From contig JAEHOE010000003.1 in NCBI GenBank assembly GCA_016858145.1, forward strand, positions 2,356,001-2,420,000: a DNA stretch of 64,000 nucleotides, read 5' to 3'. The notes beneath the pieces were generated by a model that saw only the letters and a list, made by a program, of their open reading frames with translations, searched no databases and was not told where the DNA came from. Positions 1 to 11,100 of the stretch are shown in pieces. The stretch comes from Edaphochlamys debaryana. Its lineage: Eukaryota; Chlorophyta; Chlorophyceae; Chlamydomonadales. The number at the start of each line of letters is the position of its first letter. The stretch's first letter is position 1. Position numbers and translations under genes: made by a program.

Positions 1-71
1 TTGGGGCTCAGGAAGGAAGCGATGCGCTCCGCAATCCCGGGAAGCCACACGACTGGCGCGGATGCATCCAT
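1..71 (-). CDS. Ankyrin/F-box-like protein, 5' end only (runs off the left edge)
   Basis: On the minus strand an ATG at 71-69 opens a frame reading MDASAPVVWLPGIAERIASF and continuing L-S-P to the window edge. It closely matches the N-terminal part of the full gene at 36229-38732 (IPGLVERIASFLTPNEVV), an F-box-like helix that precedes ankyrin-type repeats in that protein. The same frame stays open upstream of 71 for at least 100 bases without another ATG, so the true start could lie in an earlier exon. The match is by eye and only about 23 codons are visible. It is a third member of a family that also occurs at 30171-30376 and 36229-38732. Function is unknown beyond protein-protein interaction expected of such repeats. 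Confidence 0.5.
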   Translation of the reverse strand, partial: MDASAPVVWLPGIAERIASFLSP

Positions 72-2089
72 GCGTGCCAACAATCGGCGACCGCTCGACT
101 GCTCGCCTAGGAAGCTGCTCAACTGCTCAGGTACATTGGTCACGGTATTGTAGGTTGGTCGGGGCTGCAGGTCATGGCGGTGCGTGCGCAGTGGAGGGCA
201 AAACCGCGCTGCGCACTTCGCGGGGGCCTGTATCTGCACGTCAGAGGTCGCAGCAAGGCTAGGCTCTCGTAACTGATGTCAAAGTGAATGTTGAAGTGCG
301 ATGAATCAATCGCCTTCTCTTGGCGGCAGCAGCCGGCTCGGGCCCAGCCCAGGCCTGTTTCGGCCAGTTCCGGGCCCAAGACTGACCTTCCCCGCTTCCC
401 CTCGCTTTCGCCTTTTGTGGCACCCTGTCGCACTCAGCCGCACTTCTCGCCAATCGCCACCACTGACGCTGGGCGTCAGTGCTGCCAGGGGCAAACCCGA
501 GATTCCCACGCCTGGGCCACTGCGTGTCTGGGCGTCTGGGTGTGAGGGTAGGATGCCCCGGCCCATTCGCACTGCTGTCAGTCCCAACTGGTGAAGGGGC
601 TCAGGTGACGGTGAGCGGGAGGTGCAGGCTCTGTTGAGCGCTTGAGAATGGGGCCCTGAGCGCGGCTTGCGGGTGTGCACGTGTTGCCAGAGACAGACTG
701 CGAAGTACCAAAGGTGTGCATTACATAAGCCCATGCCGCCCAGACATGGAAAGCGCAGGAACATCGCACAAGCACACCCCGCTCCCGACTCACGCTCACG
801 ACTGGCCGGAGCCCCGAGGCCCCGATTCGGCCGCCGTATCCAGGTGACGCAGCCGTCACAGTGGGCAGGAGGCCCCGCAGTCTCTCTCCAATGCTTGATA
901 TGCAACAAACGAAAGGTACGAATTGCGCTCGTGCTACGCTCCGCGCCACTATCACACCCTGCCACCAATGACCCGTGCGTGAGTCCTTCCCGAGGAACCC
1001 CCCGCGTACAATCGGCCTCAGCCGACCCTCCACTATGCACCAGGAGACCCGTGGCTACAGGGCGCCAAGAGCGTCAGGACAAAGCCAGCCCCGTGCGCCG
1101 CACGCCTGTGCGTAGGCATGAGGCGTGCCAGGCCTGTCCTTCAGACCCGTAATCCTGAAGACCTAGATCACAGCGCTCAGAAGCAACGAAATGATGTGTA
1201 AACGCAAGCCGCAACTTCAGTACAAAGCGCTGGGTCTCGGTCAAGCAATGAATGCACATGTTAAGTGACGTGTGACGTACAGCAAACAAGGGACGAAGGA
1301 CAGAACAGGACACAACAGAACACAACCGATAAGATGAACAGGCCCAGGAAGGATACGTACAGCATTAGCTGGCATCTGAGTGTACTTTCGCGTGTTGCGT
1401 CAGCAGCCCTCATTGCGTGGGGATATGTATCCCACGCACGCCTAGCGGCCTCCGCCCAACCAAGTTACCCCGAAATCTTCAACAAGCACATCTCGCATAG
1501 CGCTGCCACCAGCCATCTGCAATGACGCAGAGCCGCCACACACACGGCGCAATGGCACCGGCGTAGCCAAGCAATCGCTGCGCCCTCTAACACAAGGCAG
1601 CGTCACCCCCCAACCAACGAAACTTGCGCCAGGGCCCGCCGCGCTTGAACCTCAGTTGCCCGTGAGCCAACATTTGGGTCCCAAGTGCGGCCGGGACTTG
1701 TTCGCAAGCCGTCTACCCTAACTGGGTTCCCGCTCTATACACGAGACAGACATAGCTAGGCACGCCCACACGCTCTCAAGATCCAGTCACAACCCGCACA
1801 GTGATGACCATTCACCCCGCTTCACGCATCCAAGCCTAGGCACTTTTCCCCCGCCTCAACCGCAGCCGTTGCCGCTGCCCCCACCCCGCACCCACACTCA
1901 AGTCTTCTCCACACCTCACTCGTACCGTACAGTCCGGCGCGCCACCCGGCAGCGCCAACAGCACACCGCCGCCGCGTGCCACACCCGCCGCATGTCTCGG
2001 GGCCGCCGCTGCCCCCGCGCCTCCCAGCTCCTTGTGCCCGCGCCGCCTCGAACTCCACACCCAGCGCCTGCCGCTGCTGCTGCTGCAGG
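72..2089. other. Intergenic, no supported gene
   Basis: This stretch lies between the 5' end of the edge ankyrin gene and the stop of the transporter, both on the minus strand. It should therefore contain the promoter of the former and the 3' UTR of the latter. A TTACA (TGTAA on the minus strand) occurs at 721-725 but is far from the transporter stop. Open frames here, such as one at 667-1152, show no recognisable family. Confidence 0.4.
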
Positions 2090-4507
2090 CTACCGCGCCT
2101 GCTGCGCGGCGACCGCCTGCTTGGCCGCCGCCAGCTGCTTCCGCACCGTCTTCCGTTGCGCCAGCACGGCCTTCTGCTCAGGCGTGGCTGGCTGCGGGAC
2201 CTTGCCCTGCTGCTGCGGCTGGTGGTTGATCATGAACACGGACGCGAGCGTCACGGCGCCGCCAAGCAGCTGCATGGGAGTCAGGGTCTCGCCCAGGAAT
2301 TCGTAGCCCGCGAGCGACGCGAACACGGGTGTAAGGAAGGTGAGGGAGCTGAGCGCCGTGAGCGAGCCGCGCGAGGCCTGCCAGAAGAACACGCCTACGG
2401 GGTCAGAGGAGGGGGCGGACGGGCCAGGGCGGAGGTGAGAAAGGAGCTGTGGGACATCAGACGGGCCAAGCCAAGCGGAGCCACAAGGCACTCCACCCTC
2501 CCCACACCCGCCCGACCGGCCTCATTCGCCGGTCCACATCCCGCACGGCATGCGCCCCCGGCTCACCGTACGACACAGCACCGCCGAGGATGGACACGTA
2601 CGACATGGCCGCGAGGTCGTGGGGCGTGAGGTTCGCCACCTGGGCCGCCAGCGAGCCGGCCATGTCGCCCAGGGAGGTGACCTCGGGGGCGCCCTGCAGC
2701 CCGGCCGCCACCCCCAGGACTGCGCCGCCCATGATCATGTGGTACCCGGTGGCCATGACGGGGTCCACGTGCTTAGTCACGTACCGCACCATGACGGTGC
2801 CGACCTGTCAGGGCGGATTGGAGCAAGGGGGAGGGCGGTCGTGAGCCTGGGCACACGAGGCTGGGTGCTTCCTTTCTGCGGTCGAGTAGCCTCCTGCACC
2901 CCGACGCATTTTACCCCACCCCTTCTCTTTCCTCCCAACCGCTATCCCGACCTCTCAACCGCTATCCCGAAATTTTCCACAGGCGCTCGACCAGCCCCAC
3001 GCACCGCCATGGCCTGCGCCGCCAGGAGCATCCAGAACTCGCCGCTGCTCATGAGGCTGCCGCTGCCCGCCAGAGGGGGCAGCGAGGGCCGGAAGCCGCC
3101 GCTAAAGAGGGACGCCAGCCCCTCCTGCAGCGACTCCCCGGGCACCTCGAGCAGCAGTAACCCCGCCACCCCCAGCCCCAGCCCCGCCACGCCCACGGCC
3201 GACAGCTGCTCCCCGAACAGAAGCGCCGCCAGCACCGCAACGGAGAGGGGCTGCGAGTCAATGATGACGGAGCCCAGGCCGGCGCTGGTCTTAGTCAGGC
3301 CCTCAGCGAGGAAGCCCTGGTGGGAGGACGGGGTGGGGAGGACGGGGTGGGGGCGGGGGAGGGAGGGGGGATGGTGACCAGGGGTGGTTGGGTGAGATGC
3401 CAATGGGGCCTAGGGGCTAGGCAGCGGTGACCTGAGAGCCGGGAGCATGGCAGCAAAGGCTGGCGGAGGAGGACCGGTTGATAAGGGCCGCATCAGCGCA
3501 CCTGGAAGGCGGCTGCGTCGACGAGGGCGAAGGCTGCCACCCAGGCCCAGGCGATGGCGGTGGACGGGTGCTTGCAGCCGTTGGCCGCGGCCCAGGCCAC
3601 CAGCATGGCGCCCGCGGGCAGCAGCCGCATGGCACCCACCATCAGGGGCGTGGTGTGGGGGAGCACGGTCTGGAGGGGCAGGCAGGAGAAGCGGGGTGGA
3701 GACGTGGTCGGACGGGGAGGCTGGGAAACACGTGGGCTAGCCCAGCGGGCCCCGCCCTCGCGAGCGAGCTGGCAGTGCCGCAGGCTGGTGTGGCTTGAGG
3801 ATCTTGGTTGTGGACTGAAGCTATGCAGGCGTGTGATGCGAGCTAGGCGATGCTGCGGGCGTGGCGAGGCGCGTCGCGCGAGCTGCTAAGGATGACGGAG
3901 AGCTCTCGAGCGCCGAACCGTGTGGACAGGGCAGTCGCGCTGCGCAGGTGCTATCCCGACACCTGCTTCTGCATCCTCGATGGTGTGTGGTGCTGCCCGG
4001 GATCGCTCTGCGCGCTGCACCGCTGCGACGTGCCCGCCAGCCACTAACCTTCATGGCGCACATTGACGTCCCCCAAAGAAAGAACGGGCTCACGACGACG
4101 GCCCACGACAGCACCTGGCCTAGCAGCTGGCTTTGCGTCACATTCGCGAAGACCTGGTCCACGGAGTCGGTGGCCGACTCAAGGGCCGACTCATCGTCGC
4201 TGTCCTCCACCTCGAGCAGCTGGCAGCTGGCACCATCCAAGCCGTTTAACGTGCACACATACTCAGTGTGCGAATGGGGGACGGATGGCTGAAGCGGGGG
4301 GGCGTCCCCAGCGTGGTGCACGAAAGCGGCAGGGGCGTGCTGGAGCAGCTCCGCTATCTGCACCGCGTGGATGATATCATCGGGCCGAGCTGCGACACAT
4401 ACGCTGCGCCTGGGGACGCACAGCGCTGGTGACCGAGGCAGTGCCGCTGCGGTCGACGTCGCTCGGCTGGCGCCCTGGCGACAACAGGGCGCCCTGGCTA
4501 GCTTCAT
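2090..4507 (-). CDS. DMT-superfamily (EamA) membrane transporter, probably plastid-targeted
   Basis: Five exons join in phase: 4507-4049, 3669-3502, 3316-3005, 2804-2567, 2394-2090, giving 493 aa. The first exon has a basic, Ala/Ser/Arg-rich leader that could be a chloroplast transit peptide, then an acidic stretch rich in Asp, Glu and Ser. The first membrane segment ends in PFFLWGTSMCAMKV. The rest is a series of hydrophobic segments typical of the ten-helix EamA fold, including FLAEGLTKTSAGLGSVI and SLTFLTPVFASLAGYEFLGE, which are like plant WAT1-related plastid proteins such as At3g02690. The C-terminus is a soluble Gln/Ala/Lys tail. The family moves small metabolites, but the substrate cannot be read from sequence. 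The gene is divergent from the RS-rich gene at 5110, with a 602-bp shared upstream region. Confidence 0.85.
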
Positions 4508-5109
4508 TTCTCGGGCTTCAAGGCAAAGGTTGGCGGTGAACGCCTGGCTTCTTGTAGCGTGTGGCTCGGGACCCCGTCTCGGGCTTTGCGCAAGAGTGCT
4601 ATAGAGTTAAGCTTGACTGAGTGCTTTGATGTGTATGGTCACAATGTATGGGATTCGCTATTGATGCCGAGTCTTGTGCTGGCGCAAGAAGATTGCCAGG
4701 CTGCAATGCGCCCGTGCCCGCGTGCGGACACGCCGCCCCTCCCCGCGCCCTCCCCTCCCTCCCCACGCCTTCTCGCAGCGGGCCCGCCAGCCCGCCCCCC
4801 CTCCAGACCTGGGCCCACCCCCAACCTTCCCTCCCGAATCCTCCTTGAATGCCCTGCTGACGAAAAGCTGCCCTTTGCGAGCCGGCTCCGCAGCACTGCC
4901 TCCCGGCAGGATCCAGACACCCGAAATCCGAACGAGCTCGCGCTGCAGTGGCAAACGCTTGCACAACGCACATCATATTTCGCTGGACATATCCGCTGAT
5001 CTTCAAGTCGCATGAAAAGCTGATAACAACAGCCGCGGTCAACATGGCCGAACGATGGAGAGCCCAAATCGCGCTGCTTAGAGGGCCTTGACAAACAACC
5101 TTCATACAC
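4508..5109. promoter_or_regulatory. Shared divergent upstream region
   Basis: The 602 bp separate the start codons of the minus-strand transporter and the plus-strand RS-rich gene, so they must hold both 5' UTRs and probably both promoters. No TATA box or other element could be assigned with confidence. Confidence 0.45.
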
Positions 5110-8100
5110 ATGGAGCCGCAGCTTGACTCTGCGGTGCGACAGCTCGAGGCGCTGCTGACATCCCAAATTGGCGCTGCAGGTAAGCTCGCCGCGAGCAAGT
5201 GCTCGGGGGCCATTAGGCTGCAAGCATCTGGAAATTTGGATGAAAGCTGACACGTTGTTGGCCCTGCCCCGTGCCCTTGCAGGCTACCGCGGTGCAAAAC
5301 TTCCGGGAGCAGCCCGGGCCCCCACGTGGCCGGAAGCGACTTCGGTCTCAGGGGCCCAGCCCCTGCCCGCGCTCTATGTCGCACCTGCCTCGACCCAGGC
5401 GCTGAGCTCTTCGCCTCGTGCAGCGACAGGGCAAGACTGGCGTGCAGCGCTCTCCGCTGCACAGGCCGCACGCCTCAGACGTGACCAGGGTTTGGCTCAG
5501 GCGGCCCTCCAGTCCATTCGGTCCCGCTCCCGGCCCCAACCGGGGATCGCAGGCGAGGGCCCAGTTCCACAGGCGCCGCAAACGCAGCAGTCTGCACAGC
5601 TGGGGCCGTCTTCGCCGCAGCCGCTCCTTCATGCCCACTACCACCACTTCCCGCCCGAAGGCCTGCCCCAGGCCCCCCTGCAGCATCCGGCATCTCTCCA
5701 ACTCCAGTCCTCTGGCTCATGGCAGGCCTCGGCGCAGCCTCAGCCGCAGACGGCGGCTCAACAACCGCAGCAGGCCTATTGGACCCTGCCCTCGCAGGGC
5801 CAGTCGCTGCCCTATCCCGCTGCGCCCGGCACTGCCGGCCTTGCTCCACACGCGCCGGGGGGAGCCCAGGGCCAGCAGGCGCAGGGCACAGTGTTGGGAG
5901 CGGCAGGGCCGCAGGGGCTGCATCACCCTCAGCGGTCGCAGTCGCCGTTCGCAGCGGTAGGGTCCTTGGGGCTGCCTGCCGTGCAGTCGGAGCTGCAGCA
6001 GCTCATGTCCTCGGGGTCACTCCCATGGTCCATGCACTCCCAAGCCCCGCCTCTCCAGCACTCGGCGCCGCCGGCAGCGCCCACCCACGAGCCCCACACG
6101 CTACAGCCGCAGGCGTCGCAGTCTGGGGTTCTGGCGCCGGCTGAGCCCGAGACGCGCAGCGCGCGTACAAGCTGGGGCGGTGGCCCTGGGCGGGCCTTGG
6201 GGCCCGGCGAGGCGGCGCAGTCTGGAGCAGTCACGGCCACAGTGCTCGCGGCTGCGGCCGCAGCCGCCACCACCTTCCCCATCACCTCCACCGCGCCGCC
6301 CGCTGCCCCGCCATACGCGGCAAGCGGCTATCCTGCGGAGACCCGCATGTCCCAATCAGGCTCGGCGCCGGGCGGGGTGCAGCCGGCGGCTCCTTCAGGC
6401 CCAACCCAACTGCCAGGAGCTCCGCCTTCCGCAACGAGTTCGGGCCTGTCGGCAGCCGCACCCGCGGCTGCGCAGCCCTCGTCCAGCCCGCCCGCGCCTC
6501 GGCCGGCGCCATCACCCACGCGTGGCCGCGGCGATTATGGAAACGACCCTGACAGTGACGACAGCGGGCACGAGCGGGCCGCCGGCCACACCCCGTTGCC
6601 GGCAGCCTCACGTGCAGCAGCGCCGGCAGCAAGAGACGGCGGTGGCGTAGCGGGGCTGGGGTTGGAGAAGGCCGGCTCGCGCCGGCGGCTCCGCCGGGGC
6701 TACTCCGTGGTCCACGTTGAGGACGGGGACGGCGCGGCAGCGTCTGGCAGCGGAGGCCGCCACGGAGGCGGCGGCAGCGGTGTGGACCCCGCGGCAGCTG
6801 CCGCAGCGACGGTCGCGGCGGCGGCGGTAGTGGCCACCGCTGCCGCCGCCACGGCCCAGGCGGCCCTGGCGACGGCCACGGCAGCTGCGGCGGTGGCCGC
6901 CGCCTCGCCCAGGCGGAGCGCACCCGACGGCGGCCAACAACCCCATTCGCCGCAACCACCGTCGCCGCCGCCGCCACAACAGCTGCAGGCATCCCCAGCG
7001 GCCCCAGCCATACCGTCGGCCCAGTCTCCACCGCTGGCCCCACAGCGAGTCGCTGTGCCCAGTGCTCCATCGCCTATGGCACCGGAGCGGAGCTCTCAGA
7101 CCGGGCTATCTCATCACGGTCGGGGCGTCCCTGCGGGTGCGCCCTACACAGCAGCCAGCCTCGCGCAGCGGCGGGCTGCAGGCACTGAGCTCTACGGCGC
7201 AGCGCGGGAGCACGACGCAGTCGAGCCCACGCCTGGCCGCGCTGCCGCCCCCCGCGCTGGCCTCAGCCCTGGCCCCGGCCCCGCCGAGGACTGGTACGAG
7301 GCGGAGGGAGAGCCCTGGGTGCCGGGCACGAATCATGAGTCGGAGCCGGAGGCGGAGGAGCTCTGGTCACGAGGGCAAGGGCAGGGCACGTGGGACGTGG
7401 CCGCCGAGCGCTGGGCCGAGGCCATGGCCGCAGGCTACAGCGGGCAGCCCGGCAGCTGGGCAGCAACCGGAGACGTCCCGCCCTCGCCGCTGCTCGACCC
7501 CGCAACCGCACCGCTACAGGCTGGGCCTGCTTACCCTGCGTACGGCCGGCCATCAGCCACCGGCAGCGGCCGGCTCGGGGCGTCGGGGGTACGTGGCCTG
7601 GACCCGCGCCCAGTGGCAGCCGCAGTCACGCCGCTGCACGCAGCCGCCCGCGCAGCCTGGGGCTCCTCGGCCCAGCCCCGGGTCCCGGCCGCGGCCCTGG
7701 CGGCGGCGGCAGCGGCCGAGATGCGTGGGGACCGGCAGCGGCGCACGTACACGAGCGGCCCGGCGAGGGGACCGAGCCACGGCGAGGGCGCTGCTGTGGA
7801 CACGGAGGCCGCGGACGCGCCGCCGCCGCCGGGCGTGCGGTGGTCTCCAGCGCCCCAGCAGCGTCAGGGCAGTCGACCGGCGGGGGGCTCGCCCTCGCCT
7901 GCCAAGCAGCGGGACCGACGCCAGCCCGACCGCAGCCGCAGCTCTAGCCGAAGTTGGAGTCGGAGCCGGGGCCACAGCAAGGGACGGCGCCAGCGCAGCC
8001 GCAGTCGCAGCCACGGCCGCAGCGGGAGCCGCAGCCGGGGGCGCAGCGGAGCCGCCGGCCGCAAGCGCGGGTACAGCGGAAGCGGCAGCCCAGAGCGCCG

Positions 8101-11100
8101 CCACCGCAGCGGCGCCAACGGCAGAGCGGCGCCGTCTCCCAAGCGCAGTGCCAAGGCATCACCGTCGCCGCTGCGACGGAGGGAGGGGAGCGGCCGGGAG
8201 CGTGGCGGTGGGGGCACTTCGCGCAGCCCTAGGAGAACTCCGCAGCGCAGCCCTGGGGCACACCGCCAGCCCTCCCGCAGCCCACGCGCCGACAGCGCCC
8301 GCCGCCGCCCCGCCCGCCCCGATGCCAGCCCAAGGCCTCAGGGCCTTCGTGCCAAGCCCAGCCGGTCGCCCCGCCGCCGCCCGGCCGACCCCGCCCGCCC
8401 GTCGCCCTCTCCGTCCCGCTCTCCGCTCGCGGCTGTCGCGGCTGCGGCCAACCGGCCTCTCCAGCAGCCAGCCTCCCCAGTCGTGCGGTCTCTGTACCGG
8501 GTGTCTGTCCAGGCGGCCGACTTCCTGCCCCTGCGCAGCCCCCTGCTGGCGAGCGATGATGAGGCCGGCAGCAGTGGCGGTGGCGGCGGCGTCAGCAGCG
8601 CAACCAGCAGCGGCCACACGGACCCGCTGTTCTGGCTGCTCAAAGCCGACATGGCAGACCGCATCGGGTACGCGCGGCCGTGCGCCGTCCTCGCGTCCTC
8701 GGATGACTCCGGCGTGTTGCCACGGCGGCCAACAGGCCCGGCTGGGAGCCGCCCGGCAGCTGCTGCGGCTGGAAAACCGGGCGGAGGCGAAGGGGGTGCA
8801 GGCGAAGGCGCCGCCGCAGGAGTCGCGACAGCGGGCGGCGGGGAGCGCAAGCGGTCGCCGGGGCGGCAGCCGATCACGCCAGCGGGGATCTACGACATTG
8901 CCGCCAACGGGCCCGCGTGGGTGTCCCCCCGGAAGTACTGGAGCTCGCCGTCTCGGTCCCCATCCCGGTCGCCCTCGCGCTCGCCCTCGCCGGGAGCTGC
9001 GTTCGGCGCTGCACCCTTTGCGCCGTTGCGGCGGACAGGCGCCGAGGCAGGCGGCGGCCAGGACGGCGAGCCCAAGCTGAGGGCGAGGCGGGCTGCTGTC
9101 GTCGAGGAAAGATCGCGGCGGGAGGAGGCTGAGGAGGAGCAGGAGGGCAGGCGGCGGCACGGCATCTCGTCACGCGCGCAGCACTCGGGTCGGAGCAGGG
9201 AGCGCGGCAAGGGGTTGGGCCAGGGGATGGGCGAGGAGCGAGGCCGCGGCCGAGTGGAGGAGGGAAGGCACAGGCGGGAGCTGAGGCCGGGCAGCCGCGA
9301 CCGTGCTGGGGAGGAGCCGTCTCGACGGGGTTCCAGTCGGCACCGCCCAGGTAAGTGTCCGAGCCGCTGACGGTTGTCAGGGGTGCAGGGCCACAGCTCA
9401 CAGGGGCCGGGCGGGAAGGGCCACAGTGTGTATTGCTTCTAGTCCTGGCCCTTGTCCTGGCGATGCCTTGCTCTGGTCTGATTCTCTCCTCTGCCCCCTG
9501 GCACGACCCCCGCCCCAATGCGACAGGCCACGAGCCCTCCCCCACGCGGCACCGCTCCAGCTCCCGTCGTCCGCATGACTCCGCCCGCGACCGCCAGCGC
9601 GCCGCCTCCGCCTCACGCGGCCATCCCCGCCATGTGCGGTCCAACCGTCGAGTCGAGGCGGAGGCCTCACCAGCAGCTGGCGTTGGAGCCCCGACCGACG
9701 CCAGCCCACGGGCCTCACCGCCCCGAAGGCACCGGACTGGGCGGGACAGCAAGGGCACCGCTGGCAACCAACACGGTCCCGCGGGTGAAGGGGACAGGGG
9801 CGGGGAGCGCAAGCATCGCAGCCCGGGGCTGCGGAGGCGGCCGTCGGAGCCTGCGGCGGAAGGCGTTGACGCAGGCGGCCCGGCCGCAGCCGCGCAGTCG
9901 CCGTCGCCCGGGCCCCGGCGGCGATGGGCGCAGCCGGCACCGGCTGCAGGCGAGGCTGCGGAGGAGCAGGTCTGGGGCGGCACCGAAGGCCGGGTTACGG
10001 GGCCACACGGCAGCGGAGGCAACGGCAGCGGCAGCGGCACAGCCCGCGTCTTCACCCCGACGCATGGAGACAAGCTCGCGGCCACAGCGGCGGCGGCCTT
10101 TGCCTTCCCCCCGGCCGCCTACTCGCATGCCTCTGCTGCCGCTACCGCGGGCGCTGCCGGAGCTGCCGGGTCGCCAGGCCAGCAAGGGCAGCACGCAAGG
10201 CCCCACGCGGGGTCCCCGGGCAGGTCCCCCACGCGAAGCTGGCCTGGGCAGGCTGCCACGGCAGGAATGCCGGGCCCCTCCGCGTCCCACGCGCCCCTCG
10301 CGCCGCTACCACCCTCGGACCTGGGGACACGAGGTACCAGACCGGCCTCGTGGGACGGGTTCGCCAGCCGGAGTTTGGAGGACCCTGCCGGTGACGAGGG
10401 GGCCTCGATTAGGCAGGGGGCTGCGTCTGCCCAGACGCGCGAGCCGACGGAGGAAGCCTCGCCCCGCAGCGTGCCTGGCGGGGCCGCGCCCTCCTTCGAG
10501 CAGCCGTGGCCACAGGAACCCGCCCGGCCCTCATTTGTCGCCGTCGCCGAGGGAGGCGAAGCGCCGTGGGCGAGCGGCTCGGCAGGAGCTGAAAGGGCGG
10601 GAGTGAACATGCGCCCAGGTCAGACTCGAGTGCGTTTGGACGAGGACGTGGCGGAGGACCTGGAGGCGGCGGCGGGGAGGGGCGCCAGCGTAGGCGTGGG
10701 CACCGGGGCAGGCGGCCCGTCACCGTCAGTCGACCCTGAAGTGGCAGCAGGTGTGTCGACGGCGGCTGCTGCAGCTGCGGGCCCGGCCCCCACGCCCATC
10801 CAGGTGAGGCATCTGAGTGCCTAGCGTTTCCCGCAATGCGTCACGCACCGCATTGGTAGGCTGTAATAATAGGCTGAAATTCGCGAGAGTACCCGCGCCA
10901 AGCGGCGCTACCGCTAACATTCCCGCCCAGCGGCCATGCAGTGCCGTACGGCACGAACCCGCTGGAACACCCCTCGTTCCCCCGCTTCTCCGGGCGGCGG
11001 GCTTTGCTTAGCCGAACGCAGGAAACCTTGGTTTCCGCTACTGACGTGCGCGCTACTGACGTGCGGAAACCGTCAGTATCCCCGGTTCTTGAGCAAGCGA

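Noticed and set aside
7062..9080. 672-codon open frame inside the RS-rich gene
   Set aside because: It overlaps the true frame of exon 2. Its Arg/Pro/Ser composition is what a shifted frame of Ala/Gly/Pro-rich GC codons gives, and it has no splice or family support.
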